From positions 1 through 47,303 of the forward strand of contig CAYSWR010000008.1 in assembly GCA_964434855.1 (NCBI GenBank): 47,303 nucleotides of DNA, written 5' to 3'. The position numbers and the translations under genes are program-made. Below the pieces are notes generated by a model, which had not been told where the DNA came from, searched no databases, and saw only the letters and a program-made list of their open reading frames with translations. Shown here piece after piece: positions 7,059 through 15,165 of the stretch (its first letter is position 1; each line of letters starts with the position of its first letter). Source of the stretch: UBA8516 sp964434855. GTDB taxonomy: Archaea; Thermoproteota; Nitrososphaeria; Nitrososphaerales; Nitrosopumilaceae.

Positions 7059-7217
7059 ATGTTAATGCGGGCAACTTTATTGACTGACTTTTGGTCTTCT
7101 GATTGGGAGCCTACTCCTAGAAAGCTGTTACCATTTTTAATAAGAAAGTTAATCAAAGATGATAATGAGAATCTGGATATAAAAATAACAATTATTCATA
7201 ACTATCGAGCAGTTTGA
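7059..7217 (+). CDS. 52-residue ORF of unknown function, possibly decayed
   Basis: The frame begins MLMRATLLTDFWSSDWEP and ends IIHNYRAV. It has protein-like composition and a purine-rich stretch (AGGTAGGA) just before the ATG. The same frame is open from an ATG at 7017 except for a TAG at 7050-7052, which suggests decay or chance. It sits downstream of the promoter at 6990-7015. I do not recognise it. Confidence 0.3.
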   Translation: MLMRATLLTDFWSSDWEPTPRKLLPFLIRKLIKDDNENLDIKITIIHNYRAV

Positions 7218-7318
7218 TTTCTGATAAAACAAGTTTCTTTGAACTCATCTCGACTAGACATTCTGTTCGTACATTTAAAGAAAGAGAGTTGTTTGATGAG
7301 ATTATCAAAAAGAACTAG
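7214..7318 (+). pseudogene. N-terminal remnant of a nitroreductase-like gene
   Basis: Starting from TTG at 7214, the 34 codons include SFFELISTRHSVRTFKEREL, followed by a short tail and TAG. The pattern F-E-L-I-x-x-R-x-S-x-R-x-F is the usual beginning of FMN-dependent nitroreductases (about 180-200 residues). The rest of the domain is absent in all frames before 7390, so only the N-terminus survives. The match is short, so confidence is limited. Confidence 0.4.
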
Positions 7319-7389
7319 TAGAGTTGTTACACAAGATTCATTCAAGATAATGAAAATCAGTATGCCCGATTTCTAATATGTCGGATCAA

Positions 7390-8040
7390 TTAACGCACGA
7401 TCATAACAGGACAGTTAGCTTCTTCAGATATCTTTCTGCTAACACTTCCTAATGCCATTATTTTGCTAATGCCTGATAGTCCTCTGCTGCCAATAACGAT
7501 AAGATCGATTTCTTGTTTATTTGCAAATTTCAATATCGAATCTACTGCATTTCCTGTCTGTATATTATAATATGTTTCAACGCCACTCTTTCTACAAGAC
7601 TGCATCTCATCTTCTAGCATTTTATCAGCTTTGGATTTGACAGAATCTAAAAGGTGGGTTGACCATTTTTTCATTTTTTTTCCCATTATAATTCCAAGTA
7701 GCATTCCAGGAGGTTTTACTGCGGATACATCAACTGCCATAAGAATATACAATGTCGAACCGAATTTTTTTGCAATCTCGACTGCTTCATTCAAGGCTTC
7801 TTTTGAATATTTAGACCCATCATAAGGTACTAGAATTTTTTTGTATTTTGGAACACTCGAGAAAAATTGGCCATCCATTTGCCCTGCCATTTTTGATGCA
7901 GATTGTTCAATTGTTGATAGGTGTTTGAGGAATTTTTCAAAACTTCCATATGTCGCTCTCCCCTTCATTTGTTCTACAGTGTTTTTTATAATCGATATCT
8001 GATTTCTTAGCTCACGTTCATAATAAGATTTATTCTGCAT
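7390..8040 (-). CDS. universal stress protein (UspA) with N-terminal helical extension
   Basis: 216 residues. Residues 1-65 are a charged helical extension, probably a coiled coil. The UspA domain starts at KKILVPYDGSKYS (about 68) and ends CPVMIVR. The ATP-binding signature G-x2-G-x9-G-S is intact (GSRGLSGISKIMALGS), so it should bind ATP. It overlaps the preceding four-CBS gene by 11 bp, so the two are co-translated: an ATP-binding Usp paired with an adenylate-sensing CBS protein. Confidence 0.9.
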   Translation of the reverse strand: MQNKSYYERELRNQISIIKNTVEQMKGRATYGSFEKFLKHLSTIEQSASKMAGQMDGQFFSSVPKYKKILVPYDGSKYSKEALNEAVEIAKKFGSTLYILMAVDVSAVKPPGMLLGIIMGKKMKKWSTHLLDSVKSKADKMLEDEMQSCRKSGVETYYNIQTGNAVDSILKFANKQEIDLIVIGSRGLSGISKIMALGSVSRKISEEANCPVMIVR

Positions 8041-8797
8041 AAAATGCCTCCACGATATCTCTAGCAGTAACTATTCCAACTATCTTGTCTTTTTCAGTTA
8101 ATGCAAGTCTCTTTATTTTCTTAGAAGCCATCAGACGTGCAGCATCATTACCTCGTATTCCAACTTTTGCAGTTACTAGTGGGGAGGAACAGTAATCTTC
8201 TACTCTTTCTGTCAACGCAACTTTCTGTGTTAAAACATTAACTAACAAATCTCGTTCTGTAAATATTCCATAAGGAGCGCCGTTTTTTGTTACTATTACA
8301 CTTCCTATTCTTTTTTGGTACATCAGTTTTATTGCTTTAAAAATAGAATCAGTATGGGCACATTCATAGATCTTTGTACTACTTACCTTATCTAAAGAAG
8401 GATTTCCACCAGTTTTTCTAAATCCTCGTAGTATATCAGATGCAGTAATTATTCCCACCAATTTTTCATTGTCAAATACTAATAGTCTTTTTTTCTTTGA
8501 AATCATCAATTTTGCTGCATCAAGTATTGCCATTTTAGGAGAAATCGGTGTAAAAGATTGTGTAAGAACATCTTTCATCGGTTCAATCGGAATTTCTCCT
8601 CTTCTCACCAAATACGATAGGATCTCTCTTTCAGTAAGCAGACTGCTTGGTTTGTCATGTTCTTTTATGATTAGATTGCCAATTCCATTAGTTGCCATGG
8701 TGGATATTGCTACTGGGAATGAAACATCAGAGTCTACCGCTATTGGTTCAGATGTCATAAAATCCCCCACTTTCAATTCAATTGTTTTAAGCACCAT
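8030..8797 (-). CDS. four-CBS-domain protein
   Basis: 255 residues with four CBS repeats in two Bateman modules. Repeats open at VGDFMTSEPIAV (about 10), MKDVLTQSFTPI (about 73), KIYECAHTDSIF (about 135) and VEDYCSSPLVTA (about 197). They close with LLTEREILS, IITASDILR, IFTERDLLV and IVTARDIVE. It probably senses AMP, ADP or ATP. It is the first gene of a two-gene unit with the UspA gene. A partial operator half-site (TTATCA, 8808-8813) lies upstream, but spacing does not settle the start: ATG 8797 keeps the first CBS motif whole, and Met at 8758 is the alternative. Confidence 0.88.
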   Translation of the reverse strand: MVLKTIELKVGDFMTSEPIAVDSDVSFPVAISTMATNGIGNLIIKEHDKPSSLLTEREILSYLVRRGEIPIEPMKDVLTQSFTPISPKMAILDAAKLMISKKKRLLVFDNEKLVGIITASDILRGFRKTGGNPSLDKVSSTKIYECAHTDSIFKAIKLMYQKRIGSVIVTKNGAPYGIFTERDLLVNVLTQKVALTERVEDYCSSPLVTAKVGIRGNDAARLMASKKIKRLALTEKDKIVGIVTARDIVEAFYAE

Positions 8798-8839
8798 CTA
8801 ATAAGAATTATCAACAGCAGTATTTGTCTGTAAAACTAA

Positions 8840-8855
8840 ATTTCAATGATGAGAA
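8840..8855 (+). promoter_or_regulatory. degenerate palindromic operator upstream of the VIT gene
   Basis: ATTTCA-ATGA-TGAGAA, continuing to TGAGAATCA at 8850-8858. The same TGAGAATCAGA word recurs at 24346. It is centred 54.5 bp before the ATG at 8902. Confidence 0.45.
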
Positions 8856-8901
8856 TCAGATGTGAAAATTCAAGAGAATGTTTATTCTACACTCAATTCG
8901 T

Positions 8902-9597
8902 ATGGCAATTATTATGAAATGGCATCTTGAGGATTTCACATATGGTTCAATTGATGGAGCTGTAACAACTTTTGCAGTAGTAGCAGGTGTCATAGGTGCG
9001 TCATTATCTCCTTCCATTGTATTGATACTAGGATTTGCAAATCTTTTTGGCGACGGATTTTCAATGGCTATTGGTAACTATCTTGCATCTAAAGCACGTA
9101 AAGAATACATCGAAAAAGAGAGGCGAAGTGAGGAATGGGAAATTGATAATTTACCAGAACAAGAAAGACGCGAAATTCGTGACATTTACGCAAATAAAGG
9201 ATTCAAAGACGAATTATTAGAACAGATTGTGCGGATAATTACATCTAGACGAAAAGTATGGTTGGATACTATGATGAAAGAGGAACTTGGTTTGATCGAA
9301 GGCAAGAGACGACCTTTGGATACCGCATTAAGTACGTTCGCTGGTTTCAACATCATTGGCATAATTCCATTAATTCCATTTGTTTTTTTCTTTATAGTAG
9401 GATCTAGTTTTTCTAGTTCTGACACGTTCCAGTATTCAGTAATATCTACTGCAATTGCATTCTTTTTGATTGGAATTGTAAAGGGAAAAATTGTAAAAAG
9501 ATCGTTGTTTAAATCTGGCATCTATACTCTTGCCATTGGCGGAATTGCTGCGATAGTTGCTTATCTAGTAGGTTATTTACTGAGTTTGGTTGTTTGA
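8902..9597 (+). CDS. VIT1/CCC1-family iron or manganese transporter
   Basis: About 231 residues. The signature WHLEDFTYGSIDGAVTTFAV opens the first helix. NLFGDGFSMAIGNYLASKA closes the second. A charged cytoplasmic segment (RKEYIEKERR to the ELLEQI region) follows, then three hydrophobic helices. The family exports Fe2+ or Mn2+ from the cytosol. The frame is open from ATG 8878; ATG 8902 or 8914 fits promoter spacing better. The stop is 6 bp before the APC permease, so the two form an operon. Confidence 0.85.
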   Translation: MAIIMKWHLEDFTYGSIDGAVTTFAVVAGVIGASLSPSIVLILGFANLFGDGFSMAIGNYLASKARKEYIEKERRSEEWEIDNLPEQERREIRDIYANKGFKDELLEQIVRIITSRRKVWLDTMMKEELGLIEGKRRPLDTALSTFAGFNIIGIIPLIPFVFFFIVGSSFSSSDTFQYSVISTAIAFFLIGIVKGKIVKRSLFKSGIYTLAIGGIAAIVAYLVGYLLSLVV

Positions 9598-9603
9598 GTT
9601 ACA

Positions 9604-10899
9604 ATGAGTGAATTAAAACGCCATATGGGGCTTTTTGGCACAACAATGTATGGCATAGGTCTGATTTTAGGCGCGGGAATTTACGTATTGCTTGGCCAAG
9701 CAACAGGAATTGCAGGTAATGTCGTGTGGATTTCTTTCGTTTTTGGAGCAATAGCCGCCGTATTTTCAGGGTTAAGCTATGCAGAATTATCATCGATGTT
9801 TCCAAAATCGGCTGCAGAATTTTTATTTGTTAAAAATGCGTTCAAAAACAATTTTCTTGCCTTCATTATTGGCTGGATGACACTTTTTACATCAATAATT
9901 TCTGCTTCTACTGTAGCATTAGGTTTTGGAGGATATCTTACAGGATTTTTCGGAGCGCCAATTGTGTTATCAGCTGTATCGTTAATAGCTCTGCTATCTC
10001 TGATCAACTTTATCGGCATCAGAGAATCATCACGGGCAAATATTGTTTTCACTTTAATTGAAGCATCAGGCCTAATTCTAATCATTTACTTAGGATTTAC
10101 TTATACTGGAACAGAACCTGTAAATTATTTCGAGAGTGCCGCAGGTCTAAGTGGCATATCAATTGCATTTGTTTTGATATTCTTTGCATTTATTGGATTT
10201 GAGGACATAGTAAACATTGCAGAAGAAATGAAAAACCCAAAGAAAGTACTTCCTCGTGCAATTATCTTATCAATATCAATAACGGCAACAATCTACATAC
10301 TTGTCTCATTAGCAGCAATCCAAGTACTTAATTGGCAAGAGTTGGGATCATCATTATCTCCATTAGCAGATGTTGCCAAAAAAACACTTGGGAATAATGG
10401 ACAGTTTATTCTTTTAATAATAGCACTTTTTGCAACAGCAAATACCGTACTCATAATTCTGTTAGCGGGGTCACGAATCATTTATGGAATGGCTGCACAG
10501 CATGCCTTACCACTGTTATGGAGCAGGATACATTACAAAACAAAAACTCCATGGATTGCAGTCCTTGGCATTATGATTACATCAATAATTTTTTCCTTTT
10601 TGGGAAATATCGCTACTGTTGCAAACATCTCCGTATTTTTCATTGCCATAACTTTTGCCATGGTGAACTTGTCAGTAATTTTGTTACGATATAGAGAGCC
10701 TAGCATAGAACGCCCATTTAAAATTCCTATAAACATAGGAAGATTTCCACTTTTACCACTTTTTGGTGTCATCATATCAGCATATATGATGACACAATTC
10801 AATGCATATGTCGTTTCAATTGGAATTGGAGTTATTACAGCAGGTGCCTTGTTTTATGCACTTTCCAAAAAACAGATGACTCAAACTTCACAGTCATGA
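9604..10899 (+). CDS. APC-superfamily amino acid permease
   Basis: 431 residues with about 12 hydrophobic helices. The N-terminal motif GLILGAGIYVLLGQATGIAG matches helix 1 of APC transporters, where the unwound G-A-G segment binds the substrate amino group. GLSYAELSSMFPKSAAEFLF matches helix 2 to 3. FIGFEDIVNIAEEMKNPKK matches the conserved loop after helix 6. It likely imports or exchanges an amino acid or amine; specificity is not readable. It is 6 bp downstream of the VIT gene. Confidence 0.9.
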   Translation: MSELKRHMGLFGTTMYGIGLILGAGIYVLLGQATGIAGNVVWISFVFGAIAAVFSGLSYAELSSMFPKSAAEFLFVKNAFKNNFLAFIIGWMTLFTSIISASTVALGFGGYLTGFFGAPIVLSAVSLIALLSLINFIGIRESSRANIVFTLIEASGLILIIYLGFTYTGTEPVNYFESAAGLSGISIAFVLIFFAFIGFEDIVNIAEEMKNPKKVLPRAIILSISITATIYILVSLAAIQVLNWQELGSSLSPLADVAKKTLGNNGQFILLIIALFATANTVLIILLAGSRIIYGMAAQHALPLLWSRIHYKTKTPWIAVLGIMITSIIFSFLGNIATVANISVFFIAITFAMVNLSVILLRYREPSIERPFKIPINIGRFPLLPLFGVIISAYMMTQFNAYVVSIGIGVITAGALFYALSKKQMTQTSQS

Positions 10900-10963
10900 T
10901 TATTAATTTTAAAAATCAGCTAATTATTATATTATTCATATAATACATCATAGTAATAATCCC

Positions 10964-11728
10964 ATGAAATTAAAAGATAAGGTTGCAATAGTTACAGGTG
11001 CTTCTAGCGACATAGGTTTGTCAATTGTAAAAAAATTTGTCGAAGAAGGGTCACAGGTAATTATGATAGGAAGGAGATTAGACGCATTAAAAAAAGCTGC
11101 TTCAACACTAGGTAACAATTCTAAACAAACAATGACACTTCCATGCGACATTACAAATGAAGGTCAAGTAATTCAAACAATAGGGCAAGTCTATGATCAT
11201 TATGGCAAAATTGACATACTAGTAAACAATGCAGGGGCAATCAATGATCCCATACATTTTCATGAGATGTCTGATTCTGATTGGATGTCTCTAATTAACA
11301 CCAACATAATTGGCACTTTTAGAATCACAAGAGCTGTTTTACCCAAAATGCTCGAGAAAAAAATTGGTTCTATTATTAATATCGGTTCAATATCTGCAGA
11401 ACGAGCAATTCCAAAAGTACACTTGACAGTCTATTGTGCCACCAAAGCAGCGATTAACATGTTTACTAAAGGCATTGCTGTAGAATATGCAAGAAGAAAC
11501 ATTCGTTGTAACTGTATCAATCCAGGAATCATAAATGCTGGCATGATAAAGTCATATCTTGAATATCCTGAAGCAAAAAAAGTTTTGGAAGATAGGCAGC
11601 CTCTAAATCGTATTGGTGAACCATCTGATGTTGCAAATGCAGCAGCATATCTAGCCTCAGAAGAAGCTAACTGGATATCTGGCATCATATTAAATGTGGA
11701 TGGTGGGAAGTCAGCCTCTGAAGGTTAA
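10964..11728 (+). CDS. short-chain dehydrogenase/reductase (SDR)
   Basis: 254 residues, a classical SDR. TGASSDIG near residue 12 is the cofactor glycine motif. NNAGA near 90, Ser in GSIS near 142 and the Y-x3-K pair in VYCATKAA near 155-160 complete the catalytic set. It resembles FabG and 3-oxoacyl or sugar dehydrogenase types; the substrate is unknown. Arg residues after the second strand (GRRLDALKKA) favour NADP(H). A TATA-like CATATAATAC lies about 25 bp before the ATG. It is convergent with the next gene. Confidence 0.9.
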   Translation: MKLKDKVAIVTGASSDIGLSIVKKFVEEGSQVIMIGRRLDALKKAASTLGNNSKQTMTLPCDITNEGQVIQTIGQVYDHYGKIDILVNNAGAINDPIHFHEMSDSDWMSLINTNIIGTFRITRAVLPKMLEKKIGSIINIGSISAERAIPKVHLTVYCATKAAINMFTKGIAVEYARRNIRCNCINPGIINAGMIKSYLEYPEAKKVLEDRQPLNRIGEPSDVANAAAYLASEEANWISGIILNVDGGKSASEG

Positions 11729-11731
11729 ATA

Positions 11732-12175
11732 CTAATTCTCATTTTTCAAAAGATTTAGCGAATCGTTAATAGATTTTTTTACTTCTGCTAAAAGATCTTT
11801 AAGAATATTTTCATTGCTTGTGGAAGTCTTTTGTTGTAGTTCTGTATTGTAGTATTTCAGCCATGAGTAGGTGTGTTGTAAATTTTCAATCACCTCAAAT
11901 GGAAGCAAGGTTTGTTTGCCTGACAATATTACTGCGTCCCAGATATCCGTAAAAAATGGTTTGTAGTCCTTGTATTGAATTGATTCGTCTATAAAACGTA
12001 ATTTTCTATCTAGATCATTGTTAATCAATACAAGTATTTTTTTTCTTGTTCCAGTTTCTTCGTTTTTTTGTATTCTTCTATAATTCCAGTGTTCAACATA
12101 TACTGCACCAAATATTATTCCAGCCAATACAGACATTTCAATAATTAGCTGTACCCATTCAATCACCAAAATCAA
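11732..12175 (-). CDS. membrane-anchored hypothetical protein
   Basis: 147 residues: one N-terminal transmembrane helix (about 5-27) and then a charged helical soluble domain (RRIQKNEETGTRKKILVLIN to the end). The family is not recognised. The frame opens at TTG 12175; GTG 12166 fits a TATA-like TTTTTATAATG near 12190 equally well. Length and topology suggest a cytoplasmic scaffold tethered to the membrane. Confidence 0.6.
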   Translation of the reverse strand: MILVIEWVQLIIEMSVLAGIIFGAVYVEHWNYRRIQKNEETGTRKKILVLINNDLDRKLRFIDESIQYKDYKPFFTDIWDAVILSGKQTLLPFEVIENLQHTYSWLKYYNTELQQKTSTSNENILKDLLAEVKKSINDSLNLLKNEN

Positions 12176-12232
12176 TCGCCAAAATCATTATAAAAAATGT
12201 TAGAATATGTCATCATAGTTAAGAAAAGATAT

Positions 12233-12589
12233 TCATTTCAATCGTTTGTAAATTGATTTGAATTCTTCTGCCAGCGTATATGCTAGGTTTTGTAATTTTG
12301 TAACCTCTACCATGTTTGATTTGCCCATAGCGATTTGTCTCATCTGTGTCATACATTTGTGTACTGTATTATGATCAGATGGAGCAGTTTTGTCAGACCA
12401 TACTTTAAAACAGTCATTAAAATCAAGACAGAAATTCAGAATTATTGTTTCCCAGTCTTTTGTATTTGTTGGGTATCCCATCCCATGCGCAAGTTCTCGA
12501 AATTCATTACTCCGATCTATTAAGAGCATTTGAAGGGATTTTTTGGCAATTGCCGCATCATAATTATCCAGTGGAGAAGAACCTTGCAT
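12233..12589 (-). CDS. hypothetical helical protein
   Basis: 118 residues, predicted helical, with two or three Cys and several Trp (NFCLDFNDCFKVWSDKTAPS). No catalytic motif is seen and I do not recognise the family. A perfect palindrome at 12632-12647 and a TATA-like TTATTAAAATAC about 26 bp before the ATG show that it has its own promoter within the stress regulon. Confidence 0.6.
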   Translation of the reverse strand: MQGSSPLDNYDAAIAKKSLQMLLIDRSNEFRELAHGMGYPTNTKDWETIILNFCLDFNDCFKVWSDKTAPSDHNTVHKCMTQMRQIAMGKSNMVEVTKLQNLAYTLAEEFKSIYKRLK

Positions 12590-12631
12590 GTGAAGTAGTA
12601 CAAATAAAGCGTATTTTAATAATGTTATGCA

Positions 12632-12647
12632 TTATCAATTATGATAA
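12632..12647 (-). promoter_or_regulatory. perfect palindromic operator of the 12589 gene
   Basis: TTATCA-ATTA-TGATAA, a perfect inverted repeat centred 50.5 bp before the ATG at 12589. Confidence 0.7.
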
Positions 12648-12658
12648 CTAATTTAAGA

Positions 12659-13525
12659 TCATACAAAATGAGGATCTTTTTTTATCAGTCTAGAATGAGT
12701 CTCAACTTCGCTGTATGCCCTGGTAATGTCAGTTGAGGTAATCACTCCTTCTAAATTCCCATCCTTGTCTACTGTTGGTATGCCACCTACTTTATACAAA
12801 CTCATTAATTTTGCTGCCTTTGCAAGGTCCTCTTCTGATTCTACTGTTAAAAGTTCGTTTCCTAGAAGCTCACCTATTTGCATTTCTTTGTTTGAATTAT
12901 TTGGAAGAAGATAATCTCTTGCATTACTTCGTTTGTCATGTTTAAAATATTCACTGTGTTTCATAAATAGATCATAAGTAACTACTCCAATTGGTTTCCC
13001 GTAGCTATCTGTTACAACGATTCGTGCAATTTTATTTTTGTTTAACATATTTAATACATATAACAAAGAATCAGACTTACGACATGTAATGAGTTTTTTG
13101 GTCATGTAATCTTTAACTTTGTATATTCCAATGTACAAGTTAGCAAAATTTTTGACCAGATCTGATTTTGTGGTAATTCCTACGAGTTTGCCATTGTCGT
13201 CTACTACTATTACTGCACATATCTGAAATGTTTCCATCCTTATAGCACATTGTGTTAGATGATCTTCTTGCCCAACGGTTATTGTAACAAGACTCTTAGT
13301 CATAATTTGGTTCAGTGATATTTCGTCTAAGGGTCTTGTGGTTTTGTCCTTTTCAAGAAAATTTCCGATATCGCGTTCTGTGACAATGCCTACTGGTAGG
13401 TCATTGTCAGCAATGACTATTCGTTTTATTTCATTTTTTTGCATGAGCAACAACGCATCGTGAATACTATTATTTTGTGTCAAAGTGATTACTGGAGTAG
13501 TGTAAAGGTACGTTTGTACTCTCAT
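12659..13525 (-). CDS. four-CBS-domain protein
   Basis: 288 residues with four CBS repeats, closing at IVTERDIGNFL, ITTKSDLVKNF, VVTYDLFMK and VITSTDITRAY. It lacks any other domain. It is a clear paralogue of the protein at 23440-24294; both open with a YLYTTPV/IIKRTII-type strand followed by TPLLEAR- or NSIHDAL-like helices. ATG 13525 is chosen over GTG 13528 because ATTTAAAG is centred 27 bp before it. It likely senses adenylates and acts on unknown partners. Confidence 0.88.
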   Translation of the reverse strand: MRVQTYLYTTPVITLTQNNSIHDALLLMQKNEIKRIVIADNDLPVGIVTERDIGNFLEKDKTTRPLDEISLNQIMTKSLVTITVGQEDHLTQCAIRMETFQICAVIVVDDNGKLVGITTKSDLVKNFANLYIGIYKVKDYMTKKLITCRKSDSLLYVLNMLNKNKIARIVVTDSYGKPIGVVTYDLFMKHSEYFKHDKRSNARDYLLPNNSNKEMQIGELLGNELLTVESEEDLAKAAKLMSLYKVGGIPTVDKDGNLEGVITSTDITRAYSEVETHSRLIKKDPHFV

Positions 13526-13567
13526 CACATTCAGCTCCTTTGTTGAAGATTTAAAGACTGATTCTGA

Positions 13568-13583
13568 TTTTCAGCCATGATTA
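13568..13583 (-). promoter_or_regulatory. palindromic operator of the 13525 CBS gene
   Basis: TTTTCA-GCCA-TGATTA, continuing to TGATTATCA (13578-13586). It is centred 50.5 bp before the ATG at 13525. Confidence 0.55.
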
Positions 13584-13618
13584 TCATATTAAAAAAATCA
13601 TGATTTCCTAACCTATGG

Positions 13619-13954
13619 CTATGCCACAGAATTAGGAACAATTTCGATTTCTAACGAACCTCCATTAAAACAAGCCATTATGGATTTTATCTTGCTTTTG
13701 TACAAAAAGTACTTTTTACCATCATCATTAATTGAGCCTGAGATTCCTAGGAGTTTGTTGTCATGCAGTTCCTGTACCCTTCTATACGCAGTACTGATGG
13801 GAATTTTGCATTCTGCACTCAGATCAATTGCTGATTTTGGAGAATCCATTGTTGCGTCAAGAATAGCGCGAGAGTACTTGTCTGCTAAGATTCTTAACAT
13901 GACATCTTTCGTCAGCTCTTCTTGGACTTGTTTTCCGTGTTGAAGTACTTGCAT
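13619..13954 (-). CDS. winged-helix transcriptional regulator (ArsR-like)
   Basis: 111 residues. Helices at about 18-40 (LADKYSRAILDATMDSPKSA) lead into a helix-turn-helix at SAECKIPISTAYRRVQELHD. A wing follows, with GKKYFLYKSKIKS. A paralogue, 109 residues, is at 33942-34271 and keeps the KIP-S-x-Y recognition helix and the KKF-LYKSRI strand. Small one-domain regulators like this usually bind DNA as dimers. Its own promoter carries four TGCA words spaced 5 bp apart, a good candidate for autoregulation. Confidence 0.85.
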   Translation of the reverse strand: MQVLQHGKQVQEELTKDVMLRILADKYSRAILDATMDSPKSAIDLSAECKIPISTAYRRVQELHDNKLLGISGSINDDGKKYFLYKSKIKSIMACFNGGSLEIEIVPNSVA

Positions 13955-13993
13955 GAAAAACTAGGCGTAGTAATTTGATATATTTAGTAGGAC

Positions 13994-14012
13994 TGCACTG
14001 CAATGCAATGCA
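13994..14012 (-). promoter_or_regulatory. TGCA cluster, putative operator of the winged-helix gene
   Basis: TGCA occurs at 13994, 13999, 14004 and 14009, exactly 5 bp apart. The cluster is centred about 49 bp before the ATG at 13954 and just upstream of a TATA-like AATATATC. This is the position where neighbours carry the TTATCA palindrome, but the sequence differs. Confidence 0.5.
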
Positions 14013-14025
14013 CTAAAAACATGAA

Positions 14026-14499
14026 CTAGTGAACAATCATGACAGGACAGGTAGCTAATTCTGTGACTTTTCTACTGACACTTCCTAACGTCATAATCCT
14101 ACCCAATCCATGTCTCCCTTGACTGCCCATTACAATCAAATCAATTTTTCTTCCACGCATAAATTTCAAAATAGAATCTACAGGATGTCCTGATATGATA
14201 TCATAGAATGCTTCAGATACACCTTTTGCTTTACAAACTGCCACTTCGGCCAAGAGTTCTTTTCTTACTTGGGATTTTGCTGCAAAAATATACCCTTTTA
14301 CGGACTCTTCAAGTATCTTGTCTTTTTTTAATAATGCAAGTAACATGCCTGGTGGAAAGTCAGAAGTGTAAACGGCTGTAATTATGAATATCTCTGACCC
14401 GAATTTTTTTGCGATATCAATTGCTTGCCCAAGTGCGTTTCTAGAATACTTTGAACCGTCAAATGGAACAAGAATTCTTTTAAAGGTCCCGTTTGTCAT
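14026..14499 (-). CDS. universal stress protein (UspA)
   Basis: 157 residues. It opens KRILVPFDGSKYSRNALGQA and ends CPVMIVH. The ATP loop G-x2-G-x9-G-S is intact (GSQGRHGLGRIMTLGS). It is close in sequence to the domain at 7390-8040. A TATA-like AATTTAAG lies about 26 bp before the ATG, with an operator beyond it. It is divergent from the Hsp20 gene, so the two are probably induced together. Confidence 0.92.
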   Translation of the reverse strand: MTNGTFKRILVPFDGSKYSRNALGQAIDIAKKFGSEIFIITAVYTSDFPPGMLLALLKKDKILEESVKGYIFAAKSQVRKELLAEVAVCKAKGVSEAFYDIISGHPVDSILKFMRGRKIDLIVMGSQGRHGLGRIMTLGSVSRKVTELATCPVMIVH

Positions 14500-14539
14500 G
14501 ATGAAGTTATTATCAAAACGTACTTAAATTAATTTACGA

Positions 14540-14555
14540 ATTCCATGCGTGATAA
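14540..14555 (-). promoter_or_regulatory. palindromic operator of the 14499 UspA gene
   Basis: ATTCCA-TGCG-TGATAA, with the good arm inside TGATAATCA (14550-14558). It is centred 48.5 bp before the ATG at 14499. Confidence 0.5.
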
Positions 14556-14593
14556 TCAAATTTTTATATTGAGCTAGTGAAAATAGTCACTTA

Positions 14594-14609
14594 TTCTCAC
14601 AGCTGATTA
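14594..14609 (+). promoter_or_regulatory. palindromic operator of the Hsp20 gene
   Basis: TTCTCA-CAGC-TGATTA, continuing to TGATTATCA (14604-14612). It is centred 61.5 bp before the Hsp20 ATG, about one helical turn further out than most copies. Confidence 0.5.
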
Positions 14610-14662
14610 TCAATATGAGTAATTTGGAGTATCTAAATAAGTAATTTTTTCAATAGCAGGAC

Positions 14663-15157
14663 ATGGAAAAAAAATCCAAAGAAAAAGAATCAGATACATC
14701 AATAGAACTAGCTCCTTTTTGGAGACACGGGTGGCCAGAACTGGACAGAGCATTCGATAACTTTAGAAGAGACTTTGAGCGAACCTTTGCTTCATTTCCA
14801 CTAGGTTTGCCAACACTTCCTAGCATATCCTCAATGTCATGTGACATAGTAGATGAAGGAGACAAATTCCATATCAATGTAGATTTACCAGGAGTCAAAA
14901 AGGACGAAGTCAAGTTGAATGTAACTGATAATTCAATAGAAATTTCAGCAGAACACAAAGAACAACACGAAGAAAAAAAGAAGAATTACATAAGAAAAGA
15001 ACGAAAAGAACTTGCCTACCACAGAACATTGCCCTTGCCTGAGAGAGTATTTTCTTCAAAAGCTAGCGCAAAACTCAACAATGGAATTCTAACTATAGAA
15101 ATTCCAAAGGCCACTCCTACTCCAAAACCAAAAAGTGCAACTATTCCTGTTCAGTAG
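14663..15157 (+). CDS. hsp20: small heat shock protein, Hsp20 family
   Basis: 164 residues. A variable N-terminus with an amphipathic helix (ELDRAFDNFRRDFERTF) precedes an alpha-crystallin domain at about 58-148: CDIVDEGDKFHINVDLPGVK opens it and AKLNNGILTIEIPK closes it. The tail contains SATIPV, an I-x-V anchor for oligomer assembly. It is an ATP-independent holdase in the cytoplasm. ATCTAAATAAG at 14632-14642 is centred 26 bp before the ATG. A second, shorter Hsp20 is at 20390. Confidence 0.93.
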   Translation: MEKKSKEKESDTSIELAPFWRHGWPELDRAFDNFRRDFERTFASFPLGLPTLPSISSMSCDIVDEGDKFHINVDLPGVKKDEVKLNVTDNSIEISAEHKEQHEEKKKNYIRKERKELAYHRTLPLPERVFSSKASAKLNNGILTIEIPKATPTPKPKSATIPVQ

Positions 15158-15165
15158 TTCTGCAC

